From assembly GCF_046630445.1 (NCBI RefSeq), contig NC_092341.1, positions 132,324,001-132,388,000 on the forward strand: DNA of 64,000 nt, read 5' to 3'. Below are positions 23,175 to 34,391 of the stretch, in pieces. The first letter of the stretch is position 1. The number at the start of each line of letters is the position of its first letter. The translations under genes were made by a program, and so were the position numbers. Origin of the DNA: Rutidosis leptorrhynchoides (lineage: Eukaryota; Streptophyta; Magnoliopsida; Asterales; Asteraceae). Below the pieces are notes generated by a model that ran no database searches, had not been told where the DNA came from, and saw nothing but the letters and a program-made list of their open reading frames with translations.

Positions 23175-24005
23175 AGCCGCCGGCATGAAGGCAATGAAGC
23201 CGCCGGCTTCCCTACAGAATTATAGGAAGTTCAATATTTGATCACAGAAATAAAAAAACTTGGCGACCAAGCAAAATACAGTCAAGCCACTAGCTTCACA
23301 CCAAAGCCGCCGGCCTAAATCACACGGCTTGTCCGACTTACCGACCAAGTTCAAGCTAATTTTGAAGAGATTTTCGCCTTGATTCGAAAGAAGTCAAGCC
23401 GCCGGCTTTACATTGAAGCTGACGGCTTAAGTTATAAGAAAAGATATGCCGTATTCTTCAAGGTCAAGTTTTACGTAAGCCCTAATCCAAGTCAAGGGAA
23501 GCCGTCCGCTTCCCATCCAAGTCACCCGCTTGGGTTGGTGGTTTCTGAAGTTATAAATAGAGGCCTTAGGGTCAGTTTTTAATATACTAGACTTTTGTAC
23601 TCTGCATTCAGAGACAAAACACAAATTATTTAGGGTTTTTTCTTATCTTGAACAATCCAAGTTAATCAATCAAGTTTGTTTTGCAATTTCTTTTATGTCG
23701 GTATAATTTTCTATCTTAATTCTTGTCTTTTATTTGTTTTTAATTTAGTTATGGGATAATAGCCTTACATATGCTTGAATCATGTAACACCTTGTGAACA
23801 TTGCTCAAATATTCGAACTCTATGAAAGAAAACAGAAAACTGCATTTGGGATATGAAGCCGCCAGCTTCATAAACTAGAGTCGCTGGCTTCATAAACCAG
23901 AGTCGCCGGCTTCATCAGATTATTTTACTATTCGATTCTAATTTATACTCAGATAGAATTAAACAGTATTCGGCGGAAATATTCAACAGATTTAACGAAG
24001 CCGCC
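23175..24005 (+). promoter_or_regulatory. GCC-box array in Athila 5' LTR
   Basis: Exact AGCCGCC at six sites plus several decayed ones (for example near 23290, 23500, 23890 and 24017). Four lie 150-380 bp upstream of the TATA box, two downstream. AGCCGCC is the known binding site of plant AP2/ERF factors. Binding here is inference. Confidence 0.6.
23552..23559 (+). promoter_or_regulatory. TATA box of Athila 5' LTR
   Basis: GTTATAAATAGAGGCC; kept in the 3' LTR at 43070-43077. Confidence 0.7.
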
Positions 24006-24711
24006 GGCTTCGTTGACCAAGCCCCCGACTTTATCATAAAATAACAGAAATAGTAATTTGGCAGAATCTCTGGATTCTTTGTTATGTCTTATGTCTGATT
24101 AAAATACCACTTTTTGATTAGTCTGATTTACATTAGTCAATCACTATTAAGTTTTAACTAGGACATCACTAGGCTTAAAACTTAGTAAACTTAAATATAA
24201 AAAAATCGAAGTTATTTAATAGTGAAGATTATAGCTAGTAACCGTAATTAGGGTTTGGTTAATCATACTAAATCTATTATCAGGTGTTAAACAAGCAAGA
24301 AATCTAGACATCTACTCTAGGATTAACCTGATCAACTAATCTTGGATTAGATATTCTTAGGTCAGTAACAAATCTGAGTTTGGTTTTAATTTAAATGAAA
24401 TTTTGAGCAAGGTGTGAAAGATTCAAGCATGTGTTTTATTTAATATCGTTTATTTCTTCAATTTATTTATTTGCAATTTATCTGTTCTTTAATTTAATTT
24501 TCAGTTCAAACAACCAAATCTTAGAATCAAAATTTATATTCTTAATCCACTCGTTCTCTTGGAACAAACCTTAACTTACCAAATACTAAATTACATCTTA
24601 TCGGGTTATGTTGCTCGTTAGGGTGTTAAAAGTAAACCGTAAATTAAGATATTATAAATTTAAAAGTTAGATTAAAAGACACGCACTACTGCACACACTT
24701 TTGGCACATCT

Positions 24712-24909
24712 ACTTTTTGGCGACTCCGCCGGGGATCGCAGTGGAATCAAAAGAATATAAACTAAAAACACCAAATACGAGTGGTGACTGTCCTCCTTTA
24801 GGGAAAGGTTGCTGCATTTTCGATATAAAGTTCTCTACCGGAACCTAGACGTTGACGGCCATTTGTTGGTGAATAACTTAAAACACGTAAAAGCACTTAA
24901 AAATACGCG
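24712..24909 (+). other. Athila primer-binding site and leader
   Basis: TGGCGACTCCGCCGGGGA at 24718-24735 resembles the Asp-tRNA primer of Athila elements with a few mismatches. The rest of the leader shows no gene. Confidence 0.65.
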
Positions 24910-25859
24910 ATGAGTAATTTAAAACTATCTATGGAAGATCATTTAAAAGCCTCAAGACAAATTCATGGAACTGCTATAATTTCACCAATTATTAAGACTA
25001 ATTTCACCATTGAAAAACAAATATTAGATTTAATTAAAGAAGAATGTCACTTTAACGGAACTATTAAGGAGGATACTTACCAACATCTTCGAACCTTCGC
25101 TAGTATTTGCACACTATTTAAATATAATAAGATAAAAGATGAACACATTTATCTTATCCATTTTTTTGGACACTCAAGGGAGAAGCTTAAGACTAGTTTA
25201 ATCAACTTGCTAAAAGAAAAATCTCTACATGAGATCAAATGGTTGAAAAATTCTTAAAAAGATTATTTCCACCTTCTAAAATGATAAGACTACAAAATGA
25301 GATAACTCAATTTAAACAAGAACCTCAAGAAACTTTATATGATACTTGGACTGGATATGAGAAATTAATAAAGTCATGCCCTCAACACAGACTTAATGAT
25401 GTCCAAAGATTAATGCAATTCTATAAAAACATTACAATTTCCACAAGAAAAGAAATTGACACCGCTGCTGGTGGTGCTACTCTTTCTAAAACTCCTGAGG
25501 AGTTACAACAATTAATTTCAGATTTAGCCATTCAGTCACATGATTGGTATCAAGCGAATAGTAATCAACAGGAAATTAAGGCTGAAGTTAAGAATGAGGT
25601 AACTACTTTACAAGATAATATAGAAATGTTAGAAATGGAGCTAAAGGAATTAAAAGAAAAATCCATTTTAGGAAACGTCTCTCGAGTCTCGCAAGAAGAA
25701 ACTATAAGTAAAGGATTAGCTGATATGATACAAGGATATATTTATAATCAGACTGAATTAAATAATGTTATTTTATATAAAATCTCCGAGTTATATCATA
25801 ATCACCAAAACCTGATACTTAGCCTCGAAAAAGATTTAAGAACCTTATCTAACAATTAG
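24910..25859 (+). pseudogene. Athila gag
   Basis: Begins MSNLKLSMEDHLKASRQ. A frameshift near 25240 moves into the frame of the capsid core: FLKRLFPPSKMIRLQNEI, FKQEPQETLYDTWTGYEKLI, then ISTRKEIDTAAGGATLSKTPEE and SHDWYQ, the classic Athila/Tat gag signatures. A coiled coil follows. It stops at 25857-25859; the usual link to protease (TLENPRGNQEIQAITTRSG) continues in another frame from about 25867. No zinc knuckle was found. Confidence 0.85.
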
Positions 25860-25866
25860 CTATTTG

Positions 25867-27210
25867 AGAAACTGGAACTTTACCATCTAATACATTAGAA
25901 AATCCTAGGGGAAATCAAGAAATTCAAGCTATAACTACTAGGAGTGGTAAAACAACACAAGATCCTGTTATGCCTAGTCAAGAGGAAAATCATGAACTAC
26001 TTAATGAAACTAGTACTCCTGTCAAAAAAGATGAACCCCCTAAGATTAATAAACCTTTAGAACCTGTTCCATACCCTCAACAACTTAGGAAAGAAAAACA
26101 ACAAAAAAGTTTAGAGGACTTCGCTAATATGTTTAACAAGATAAACGTTAATATACCTTTAATAGATTTATTAAAAGAAAATCTACATTTTGGAAAATGC
26201 TTACAAACTTTATTATCTAATAAAGGTAAAGACGCTGAAAAATCTTCTAGGTTTATTATAAAAGAGTGTAAAGCTATCTTTCAAAAATATGATATACCCG
26301 AAAAACTAGGAGAGCCAGGAAGTATTACTGTCCCATGCTCATTTAATAATTCTAGAATATATCAAGCGTTAGCAGATACAGGCGCTAGTATAAATTTAAT
26401 GCCATATTCATTATATAAAAGACTAGGTCTAGAAGAACTAACTCCCACTAAAATGTCTATCTATTTAGCCGATAGTTCTTTTAATTACCCAATGGGAATA
26501 GCCGAAAATATACCCGTAAAAATTGATAGATTCACTTTTTTCGCTGATCTTGTTATCCTAGAAATGAAAGAAAATGATAAAATACCAATAATATTAGGTA
26601 GACCGTTTCTAAGAACCGCTGCTTTTGAATTACAAATGCAAACTAATACATATAGTTTGGGAATAGCTGACGATAGGATCACTTTAAATAATCATCTTGA
26701 ACTAGATCTCGCTTGCCCTACAATAAAATATGTAGAAACATGTATTAAAGAAGAATTTGATGAATTTTTATTGATGGATATAGATGAATTTGTGTCTGAA
26801 ATAATAGAAGAAAACCTTGATGAAGGATTTGAAGAATTAATGAAAGATGAAATGAATGAATTAATAGAAAAAGAAAATGAACCTATAACTGACGAATTAA
26901 GAATAAAACACTCTCTCGAAGTACCGTCAAAATTAGAATTAAAAGAGTTACCTTCTCATATAGAATATGTTTTTCTTAAAGATAATTCCGAACTTCCCGT
27001 AATCATTTCCTCCGAATTATCCAAAGATCAAAAAGAACAACTATTAGAAGTTTTGAAAAACATAGAAAAGCTTTCGCTTGGAAAACCTCTGATATTCCAG
27101 GAATTGACCCCACCTTCTGTACTCATAAAATTCTATTAGAAGAAAACACAAAACCCGTAATTCAAAGACAAAGACGTCTAAACCCCAATATGGCTGAAGT
27201 AGTAAAATAG
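25867..27210 (+). pseudogene. Athila protease and linker
   Basis: Linker with ITTRSGKTTQDP and PLEPVPYPQQLRKEKQQ, then the protease-like domain with active site ALADTGASINLMP (about 26368-26406) and the IILGRPFLRTA strand. A long acidic region (DEFLLMDIDEF, EEFDEF) follows. A frameshift near 27060 and a TAG at 27208-27210 separate it from RT. In Athila the protease cuts the polyprotein in the particle. Both protease signatures are intact. Confidence 0.85.
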
Positions 27211-28400
27211 GAAGTTTTAAAGTTATTAGATACGGGAATGATTTATCCTATATCTGATAGCCAATGGGTGAGCCCAGTACAGTGTGTCCCTAAAAAGGGA
27301 GGAACCACTATTGTTCTAAATGAGAATAATGAATTAATTCCAACTCGAACCGTTACCGGGTGGCGAGTTTGTATAGGTTACCGTAAACTAAATGAAGCTA
27401 CCCGAAAAGATCATTTCCACTTCCGTTTATTGATTAAATGATCGAAAGATTAGCCGGAAAAGAATATTATTGTTTCTTGGATGGTTTTTCTGGATATTTC
27501 CAAATTCCATTCGACCCTTAGGATCAAGAGAAAACCACTTTCACTTGTCCTTTTGGTACTTTCGCTTATCGCATAATGCCGTTTGGGTTATGTAATGCCC
27601 CTGGCACCTTTCACAGATGCATGACAGTTATCTTTCACGACATGGTGGAAGATTTTATGGAAGTCTATATGGATTATTTTTCCATCTTTGGAACATCTTT
27701 TGACGTCTGTCTTTCTAATCTTGATAAAATGCTTGCTCGTTGTGAAAAAATGAATCTTGTTGTTAATTGGAAAAAATGCCATTTAATAGTAAGAGAAGGC
27801 ATTGTCCTTGGCCATAAATTTTTTAATAAGGGAATTGAAGTTGATAAAGCAAAAATCAATGTTATTGCCAACCTTCCTGAACCCACTAGTGCTCAATCAA
27901 TTAGAAGTTTCCTAGGACATACTGGATTTTATAGACGCTTCATTTAAGATTTATCCAAAATTGCTCGACCACTAACTAAACTCCTAGAAAAAGATTCACC
28001 TTTTGAATTTAACGAAGATTGTAAAAAAGATTTTTCTATTTTAAAAGAAAAACTCACTAATGCGCCCATTATTATATCGTCCGATTGGTCTAAACCCTTC
28101 GCACTCATGTGTGACGCTAGTAATTATGCAATAGGAGTTGTCTTAGGGCAATGAAAATAAAAATATTTTCATCCAATCTACTATGCTAGTAAAACGCTAG
28201 CAGGTGCTCAGTTAAATTATACAACCACTTAAAAGGAATTGCTTGCTATAGTCTTTGCTCTCGATAAATTTCGACCATATCTAATCATGAATAAAGTAAC
28301 AGTTTACACCGATCACTCTACTCTTAAATATTTACTTAACAAACCCGACTCAAAAGCTCGACTCTTATGATAGGTTTTACTCCTACAAGAATTTGATATG
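27211..28400 (+). pseudogene. Athila reverse transcriptase and RNase H
   Basis: RT blocks: GMIYPISDSQWVSPVQCVPKKGG, RTVTGWRVCIGYRKLNEATRKDHF, MPFGLCNAPGTFHRCM. The catalytic YMDD is changed to YMDY (second Asp codon TAT at 27675-27677), which should abolish polymerisation. Frameshift near 27430, stops at 27945-27947, about 28152 and about 28230. RNase H-like part: MCDASNYAIGVVLG and YYASKTLAGAQLNYTTT, then YTDHSTLKYLLNK. Confidence 0.88.
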
Positions 28401-28419
28401 CAAATTATTGATAAAAAAA

Positions 28420-29850
28420 AAAGAGCTGAAAATCTCGCAGCAGATCATCTTTCACGTTTAGAAAATCCTAATCTAGACAACTTAGATGAAATTCAAGTTA
28501 GATAAAATTCAAGACACATTTCCTGATGAGTGTCTTATGATGATCTCGGAAGAGTCATACCCATGGTTTGCTGACTTTGCAAACTATTTAGCCGCTAAAG
28601 AACTAAGAAAAGATTTAACTTATCAGCAAAGATAAAAATTCTTCGCCGAATTAAAACATTATTTTTGGGAAAATCCTTACTTATTTAAAGTAGGTCCAGA
28701 CCAAATAAGTCATTGTTGCGTTCATGGTAAAGAAGCAAATGAAATCGTATTACAATGTCATAGTAGTGCACCAGGAGGAAACTTTGTCCAAATTACACTG
28801 CTCGCAAAGTTTTAGATGCATGATTTTATTGGCCTACCATATTTCAAGATGCACACAAATTACTCCAATCTTGTGATGCATGTCAAAGGGGAGGAAACCT
28901 CTCTAAACGTGATGAAATGCCCCGTCAAAATATTCAAGTATGTGAAATATTTGCTGTGTGGGGTATTGATTTTATGAGACCATTTCCCTCTTCCGAGAGA
29001 AATCAATATATTCTTGTAGCTGTTGACTACCTTTTCAAATGGGCTGAACCAAAAGCTCTTCCTACCAATGACTCACGAATAGTAATTGATTTTCTAAAGA
29101 AACTATTTTGTCGATTTGGTTTTCCTAAAGCTTTAATTAGTGACCGTGGAACTCATTTCACTAGCCAACTTCTCGAGAAAGTTCTAAAAAGATATGGGGT
29201 TAACCATCATTTTTCTACAGCTTACCGCCCTCAAACAAGTGGTCAAGTTGAAAATACCAATCGAGGACTAAAAAGGATTCTCGAACACACAGTTGAAAAT
29301 AACCCAAAACTCTGGTCTCAGAAGTTAGATGATGCATTATGGGCTTTCCGAACTGCATATAAAACACCTATAGGGACTACTCCTTTTAGGTTAGTTTATG
29401 AAAAAGCTTGTCATCTACCTGTTGAAATTAAACACCGGGCATATTGGCCTTTAAAACAATGTAACTTAGATCCTAAAGAAGCGGGAGAACACAGACTTCT
29501 CCAGTTAAACCAACTTGATGAACTTAGACTTTCTGCTTATGAAAATTCATTGACTTATAAAGAAAAAATGAAAAGATGGCACGATGCTCGAATTAAAAAT
29601 ATTAAAAGTTTTCAACCAGGGGATAAAGTTCAAATTTTTCAATCAAAATACAAATTCTCTCCTGGAAAATTAAGATCTAGATAGATGGGCCCTTTTATAG
29701 TTAAACAATCTTTTTCCACCGGATATGTTGAATTATATAATAAGAAAGGAGAAACCTTTAAAATAAATGGCCATCGTTCAAAAATTTACTTTGAGAAAGA
29801 CGCGTTACCAGGAGGGGAAGTAATTTTCCTCACTACCATTAAAGTTTAAA
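28420..29850 (+). pseudogene. Athila integrase
   Basis: Zinc region in broken frames (about 28690-28910: HCCVHG.., CHSSAPGGN.., CDACQRGG). The clean frame from 28917 carries the core with [12 protein letters not shown] (first Asp), [10 protein letters not shown] (second Asp) and [15 protein letters not shown] (Glu), so the DDE triad is present. The C-terminal region ([12 protein letters not shown]) is cut by TAG at 29682-29684 where a Trp is expected, then continues to a TAA near 29849. Confidence 0.88.
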
Positions 29851-30147
29851 ATGCATAAAAATAATGTAGATTTTCTAAATTATCTATATACTTTGAAATT
29901 TGAAAATTTAAAAATTTTTATATTGAAGCCGTCGGCCTGGTAAAAGCATAAAAAGCTGCGCATTGTCATTCAATAAATGCTTTTTGACCACAAAGCCACC
30001 GGCTTGGCTAATGAAGCCGCCGGCTTACACTATAAACAGAATTTAAACCCTAAACTGCATCACTTTTTCATTTTTACACACACAAACACAAAAAACGCTC
30101 TCAAGACCCAAAATTTGTTGTTTTCTTCATCTACTTTCTAAACAACC
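29851..30147 (+). other. spacer after Athila pol with GCC-box-like motifs
   Basis: Noncoding. Contains the LTR-like words GAAGCCGTCGGCC (about 29924), AAGCCACCGGCTT (about 29994) and GAAGCCGCCGGCTT (about 30013) before the next gene's start. Confidence 0.6.
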
Positions 30148-32021
30148 ATGGCTGAAAGAGTAAGTTTCGATTTTTAATTCTATATTATCAAAATCCTTTT
30201 ATTTTCTGCAAAATAAAAAAAACTGCCATACTTCCTCTGCTATGCCATGAACCCGCCGGCATCATGTTGAAGCTGCCGGCATCCTTCTTTTTCCCTTTTA
30301 ATTGATGATGTTTGTTAGTTTGCTGAATTGCTATGAATTGTTTAGAAATCGCTATTATAATAATTACTGCTAAAATTGTAAGGATAAAATCCTAAAAAAC
30401 TAAATATACTGAATATGCATATAAAGGCGTCGACATCGTTTTAATTAAATTCAAATTGAAAAACTGCTGTTTGAACAGGTTTGGAGAAAATTTGAAATTT
30501 TTTTGCAGGTTATGAAGACGCCGGCCTGGGCTAATGAAGCCACCGGCTTCGTTATGAAATTTCGAATTTTTTAATTTTTATTTCTAATGTTTATTTGAAT
30601 TGTGTTAGACAGAGAGCTAGAAACAGGGAGGAACCTGAGTCAGTCGAAATCAGAATCTATTGGGCCTCTTTGCATGAATGGTTAAGGTTTTCGCAGGAGA
30701 GGATGCTGCATCAGGAGATTCTAGCTCCTTATGAGATTGATTGGTCCGCTCTAAATCTGCCGGTTTAACCCTTGCCTATAAGGATATGATGCAGACTAAC
30801 TATTTGGTACCTCTAGCTGATGGAGGGGGTATGAGTATGGTGTTGGAAGACTGCTTCAATTTGTTTACTATCTGTGTGCCGATCTATCCTAGCTTGACTT
30901 ATGAGTTATTGGCTACTAGTTCTTGTTCTCGTCACATTCAGAGTGTGATAGATACTTCATTCTTCAGGTTTCGACTGGGTGGACGTGAGCAGTCGAAGAG
31001 TATGTTTAATATTGCTCAGGATTTAGGGATTTATGGGGATTCTGTTAGGGCAAATTGGTTTGAGGATTTTCTTGCTAGTACTGTTAGACAGGGCCATTCG
31101 GGTCCTAATCAGGGTTTTGACTATGATGCTGCTTGGAGTTAGTTTGGTGTTCCTACTATGACTTTTCATAATAATGATGTGAGGAGGAAACACATTATTT
31201 TTCCTTACATGCACTGCTTCCATGTCTGGCTTTCTCACACTATCTCCTTGCGAAAGGAAAATACTGAGAAGTTGACTCAGCCTGATTGTTGGTACTTATC
31301 TCAGTTATTTAATCATTAGCCAGTTAACATTCCTTATTATGTAGCCGATTATTTGAGTAATTCAGCGAGGGGTAGAACTTAGGGCAGTGCGATTTGTGGT
31401 GGTCATTTTGTGACTTTGATTACTAGATGGTTGGGGATTCTGACTGTTAGTTTTTGTGTTCTTATGTCTGAGGTTGGTCTGGTTAATGCGGGGATGTGGT
31501 TGAGTGCTAAGGTTGTTAAGAGAGGGCTGGGCGTGAGTTCTGTTCTGTATAATTCACCTGTTGGTCAGTTGATGGATGTTGGGCAGCATCAGGATGCACC
31601 TCATACCGAGGCCTCGAGCAGCCAATCTAGGGGTAGTCAGAGAGGTGGTTGTGGTAATGCAGATGATCGGGCACAAGTGATTGAGATCAAGGTGATATGT
31701 CAGCTATGATGGGGGATCATCATCGGGAGTTGTTGGCTAAACACCAAGAGGATAGGTCTGAGTTTGATGCATATAGGATGGAGTTTAGGTATGAGCTAGG
31801 ACGTATGGACTACTCAATTCAGTGGGGAGCTCATAACGATGAGAGGTTTAATAGTCATTACCCCAGTACCTAGCCTTTTGAGTCCACCTATTACGAGCCA
31901 CCACCACAGTATGCTCCAGATGTTACATTCCCACCAGCGCATTATGATCGTGCTTATGCTTTGGCCCAAGTCCAGCCCGTTGTTGACATTGATGAGGATG
32001 ATGAGGATGATGAGGAGTAGG
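30148..32021 (+). pseudogene. Athila ORF after pol (ATHILA ORF-1/env-like region), spliced
   Basis: A short first exon ATG GCT GAA AGA (30148-30159) is followed by a perfect donor GTAAGT; an acceptor GTTAGACAG ends at 30612 and opens a frame in phase (RARNREEPESVEIRIYW). Frameshifts and stops follow. The best-kept part (30741-31142) has YKDMMQTNYLVPL, PIYPSLTYELLATSS and FFRFRLGGREQSKSMFNIAQDLGI, which fits the Athila ORF-1 family (PF03078 type). The region ends with an acidic tail DIDEDDEDDEE and TAG at 32019-32021. Plant env-like ORFs behind pol are known to be made from spliced RNA. No transmembrane segment was recognised. Broken, not functional. Confidence 0.65.
30160..30612 (+). other. 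predicted intron before the Athila downstream ORF
   Basis: Donor AGA/GTAAGT at 30160, acceptor GTTAGACAG ending 30612, 453 bp, phase 0. It holds further GCC-box-like words at about 30245, 30270, 30513 and 30535. Confidence 0.55.
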
Positions 32022-33365
32022 GGATGAGGAGGTCCCCATGATGATGTTTGTTGGTTATTTTATGTTATGTTTGATACATTATTATTATTATTATATTATT
32101 ATTATTATTATTATTCTGATGATTCGTACTATGGTCTGTAATAACTTTAACTATGTTTGATTATAGTATGCATGGAACTTATTATTATATATGCTCTGTT
32201 TGGTTGATTATTTTGTTATAAGTATGTGATGATGAAAGAAGAAAGGATAGGTGACGAAGCAACTTCAGGTGCTTTTCGACTACATTAAAAGCTCGAAAAG
32301 GGGATATTTGCTTTCCTCACTTTTAATTACATTCCTCTTTATATTTTTATGCAATGAGGACATTGCAACTTTCTAAATGTGTGGTGGGAGATGAATAAAT
32401 TGCTTTTACAAAATTGGGTATAATTTAAAAATTTTCAACATTCTATATGTTTAAATGATAAAGGAAATCTAGGATTTTATTTTTTTTTGTTAGCCTTTTT
32501 GTTTTAAAACTAATTTAAGCCAGTACCCAGGTCGTTAGAACTTGAATACATAAATATATAGAGTGCTAACAAAAATTCCAATTAGTTACCATTAGAAACC
32601 TTAACCTTTTTAGGAATAACCTAATAAACCAAATTCTCATTCCTAACCCTATATTTTTGGAAATATAAATTCTTAGTCAAACTTATGTCTTTTCATTAAT
32701 CTAATCTTAAAGCTAATAGAACTACTCTCAACTTCGAGATCGGACTACTTGTTTATGATAGGAAGTAAACGCCAAAAATTGTGAAACGATTGCAAATTTA
32801 TAGTCACTACCATATGACATAATAAGCATGGATCACGAAGGCAACGAAAGAGTCCCAATGAGGGCCAACTTAGAAAAAATTGCCAAATGTAAAGCTAATG
32901 CTAAGCATGAAAGCAAAAGAAATGAAAAGTTAAAAGAGCCTAATGAATACCAATAAGAGTGATGAAAGCGAGAGAGAAAAGAGTTCCAATGAGAATCACA
33001 CACTTATAAAATTTATAGTTAGAAAATAAAAAGAGTCCAATGATGATCAACTGTTGTATAAATCTGGATTAATGAACATTAGGACCACGTTTACTCCTTG
33101 GTCTGGTTCAGACTAGTTCTTATAATAATAACTAAACTTTAATGACTAAACATCTTTTTAACTTTGTATTTTGTTTCCGCTTTTATATCTCTTTTATATG
33201 TGTCATGACTACCTGTTAAAACCAACTCCGTATTATGATACCCATTTATGATATTTCTTTTCATACAAATTGCAAAAGGTTATAAAAAGTTCTAAATGTT
33301 GAAAATATTGAGATAAAGTTGAAATTTTTACTTGAGGACAAGTAAAGACTCAAGTGTGGGGTATT
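32022..33365 (+). other. Athila 3' noncoding region and polypurine tract
   Basis: No gene. (ATT)n microsatellite at about 32076-32120. A GTGTGGTGGGAG stretch near 32381 resembles an internal polypurine tract. Before the LTR comes CTTGAGGACAAG and then AGTGTGGGGTATT (33353-33365), the typical Athila end. Confidence 0.75.
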
Positions 33366-33400
33366 TGATAACTCCTAAATTATAAAGTATTTTGATAACA
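33366..33400 (+). repeat. Athila 3' LTR, left fragment
   Basis: TGATAACTCC...GATAACA, matching the first 35 bases of the 5' LTR, interrupted by element B. The last five bases TAACA are its target duplication. Confidence 0.9.
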
Positions 33401-34391
33401 TGTAAGACCCAAATGATTATTGTACAGCAGTGTAAATATGGTACATAGAGTGTGGGTTTCATTGTGCAGTTAAATAGAAGCCAGAACTTGCCCAGAACCT
33501 TGTGCGCGCAGCGCAGGGTTAAGTGTGCGCGCTGCTCACTAGCCCTGTGCACAGATTCCAGCTTTTAAATTAAAGTTAAATGAAGGGCATTATTGTCTTT
33601 TCACATGAGAACGAGTTTGGGGCTGTAATGGCCAGTTGTTTAGTGGTTGAAACACATTCAACATTATCACCTACCACATCATATCTCCCAAATTAAAGTT
33701 CTAGAGTGAGAAACACTTTGAGAGAGAGAAAGCTCAAATCAAGGAGGAAGAAGTTGATTTTTGGCCAAAGTGCGTGTATTAAAGTTGTTCATCTAATCAC
33801 TAGCTACGTTGTGATTGTGGTGGTATGCTCTAATCTTGATTTTCTTATTTTAATTGGTTTAAGGGTTAGGGTTTGGGTTAGTGATGAACATAAAACCCAT
33901 ATTTGGTGATTTTGGGTGTTCTTGGGTAAGATTGAGTCATGAGGACTCAATAGTAACTAACCTAGGGTTTCAATGTGTAAATTGGTGGTTATGAGTCTTA
34001 AAAGGTTAGTTAATTACTAGCACACCTAGTTATTAAGTAAATGGGTGTTAATTAGGTTAGTGGATGACCCAAAATGGGTGTGTTGACTTTAACATGGTCA
34101 AATGGGTAATAATTTACCTAGTTGGGAAAGACGAGTATGAAATACCCTAGTGGTGTATTAGTTGGTGTTGTTGGACCTTAATCACTAGTTTTTTATTGAT
34201 TTATGATGGTCTTGACCTTAAATGGGTGGTTTTGATATGAATGAGTCATTTAATGCAAGTAGGCCATTAAATGCGCATGAGTAAATTGTTGGTGGTTGGT
34301 CCAACTAGTCTGTATGTTGATTGAGTACTTATTGTATTAGGTACTTTGCTTGAAGCTTGCGGAAGTATAAAACTGTCACCGAATCGTTAAG

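Larger units (their letters stand above)
22989..24711 (+). repeat. 5' LTR of Athila (1723 bp)
   Basis: Starts TGATAAC and ends ACATCT (ACATCA in the 3' copy). TATA box at 23552-23559. It contains many degenerate copies of GAAGCCGCCGGCTTC, six with the exact GCC-box core AGCCGCC at 23175, 23198, 23305, 23397, 23857 and 23999. Confidence 0.92.

Noticed and set aside
34366..34372. TATAAAA as promoter of element B
   Set aside because: Only 26 bp before the predicted splice donor, so transcription would start after the donor; a start near 33700 (GAGAGAGAAAGC) is more likely.
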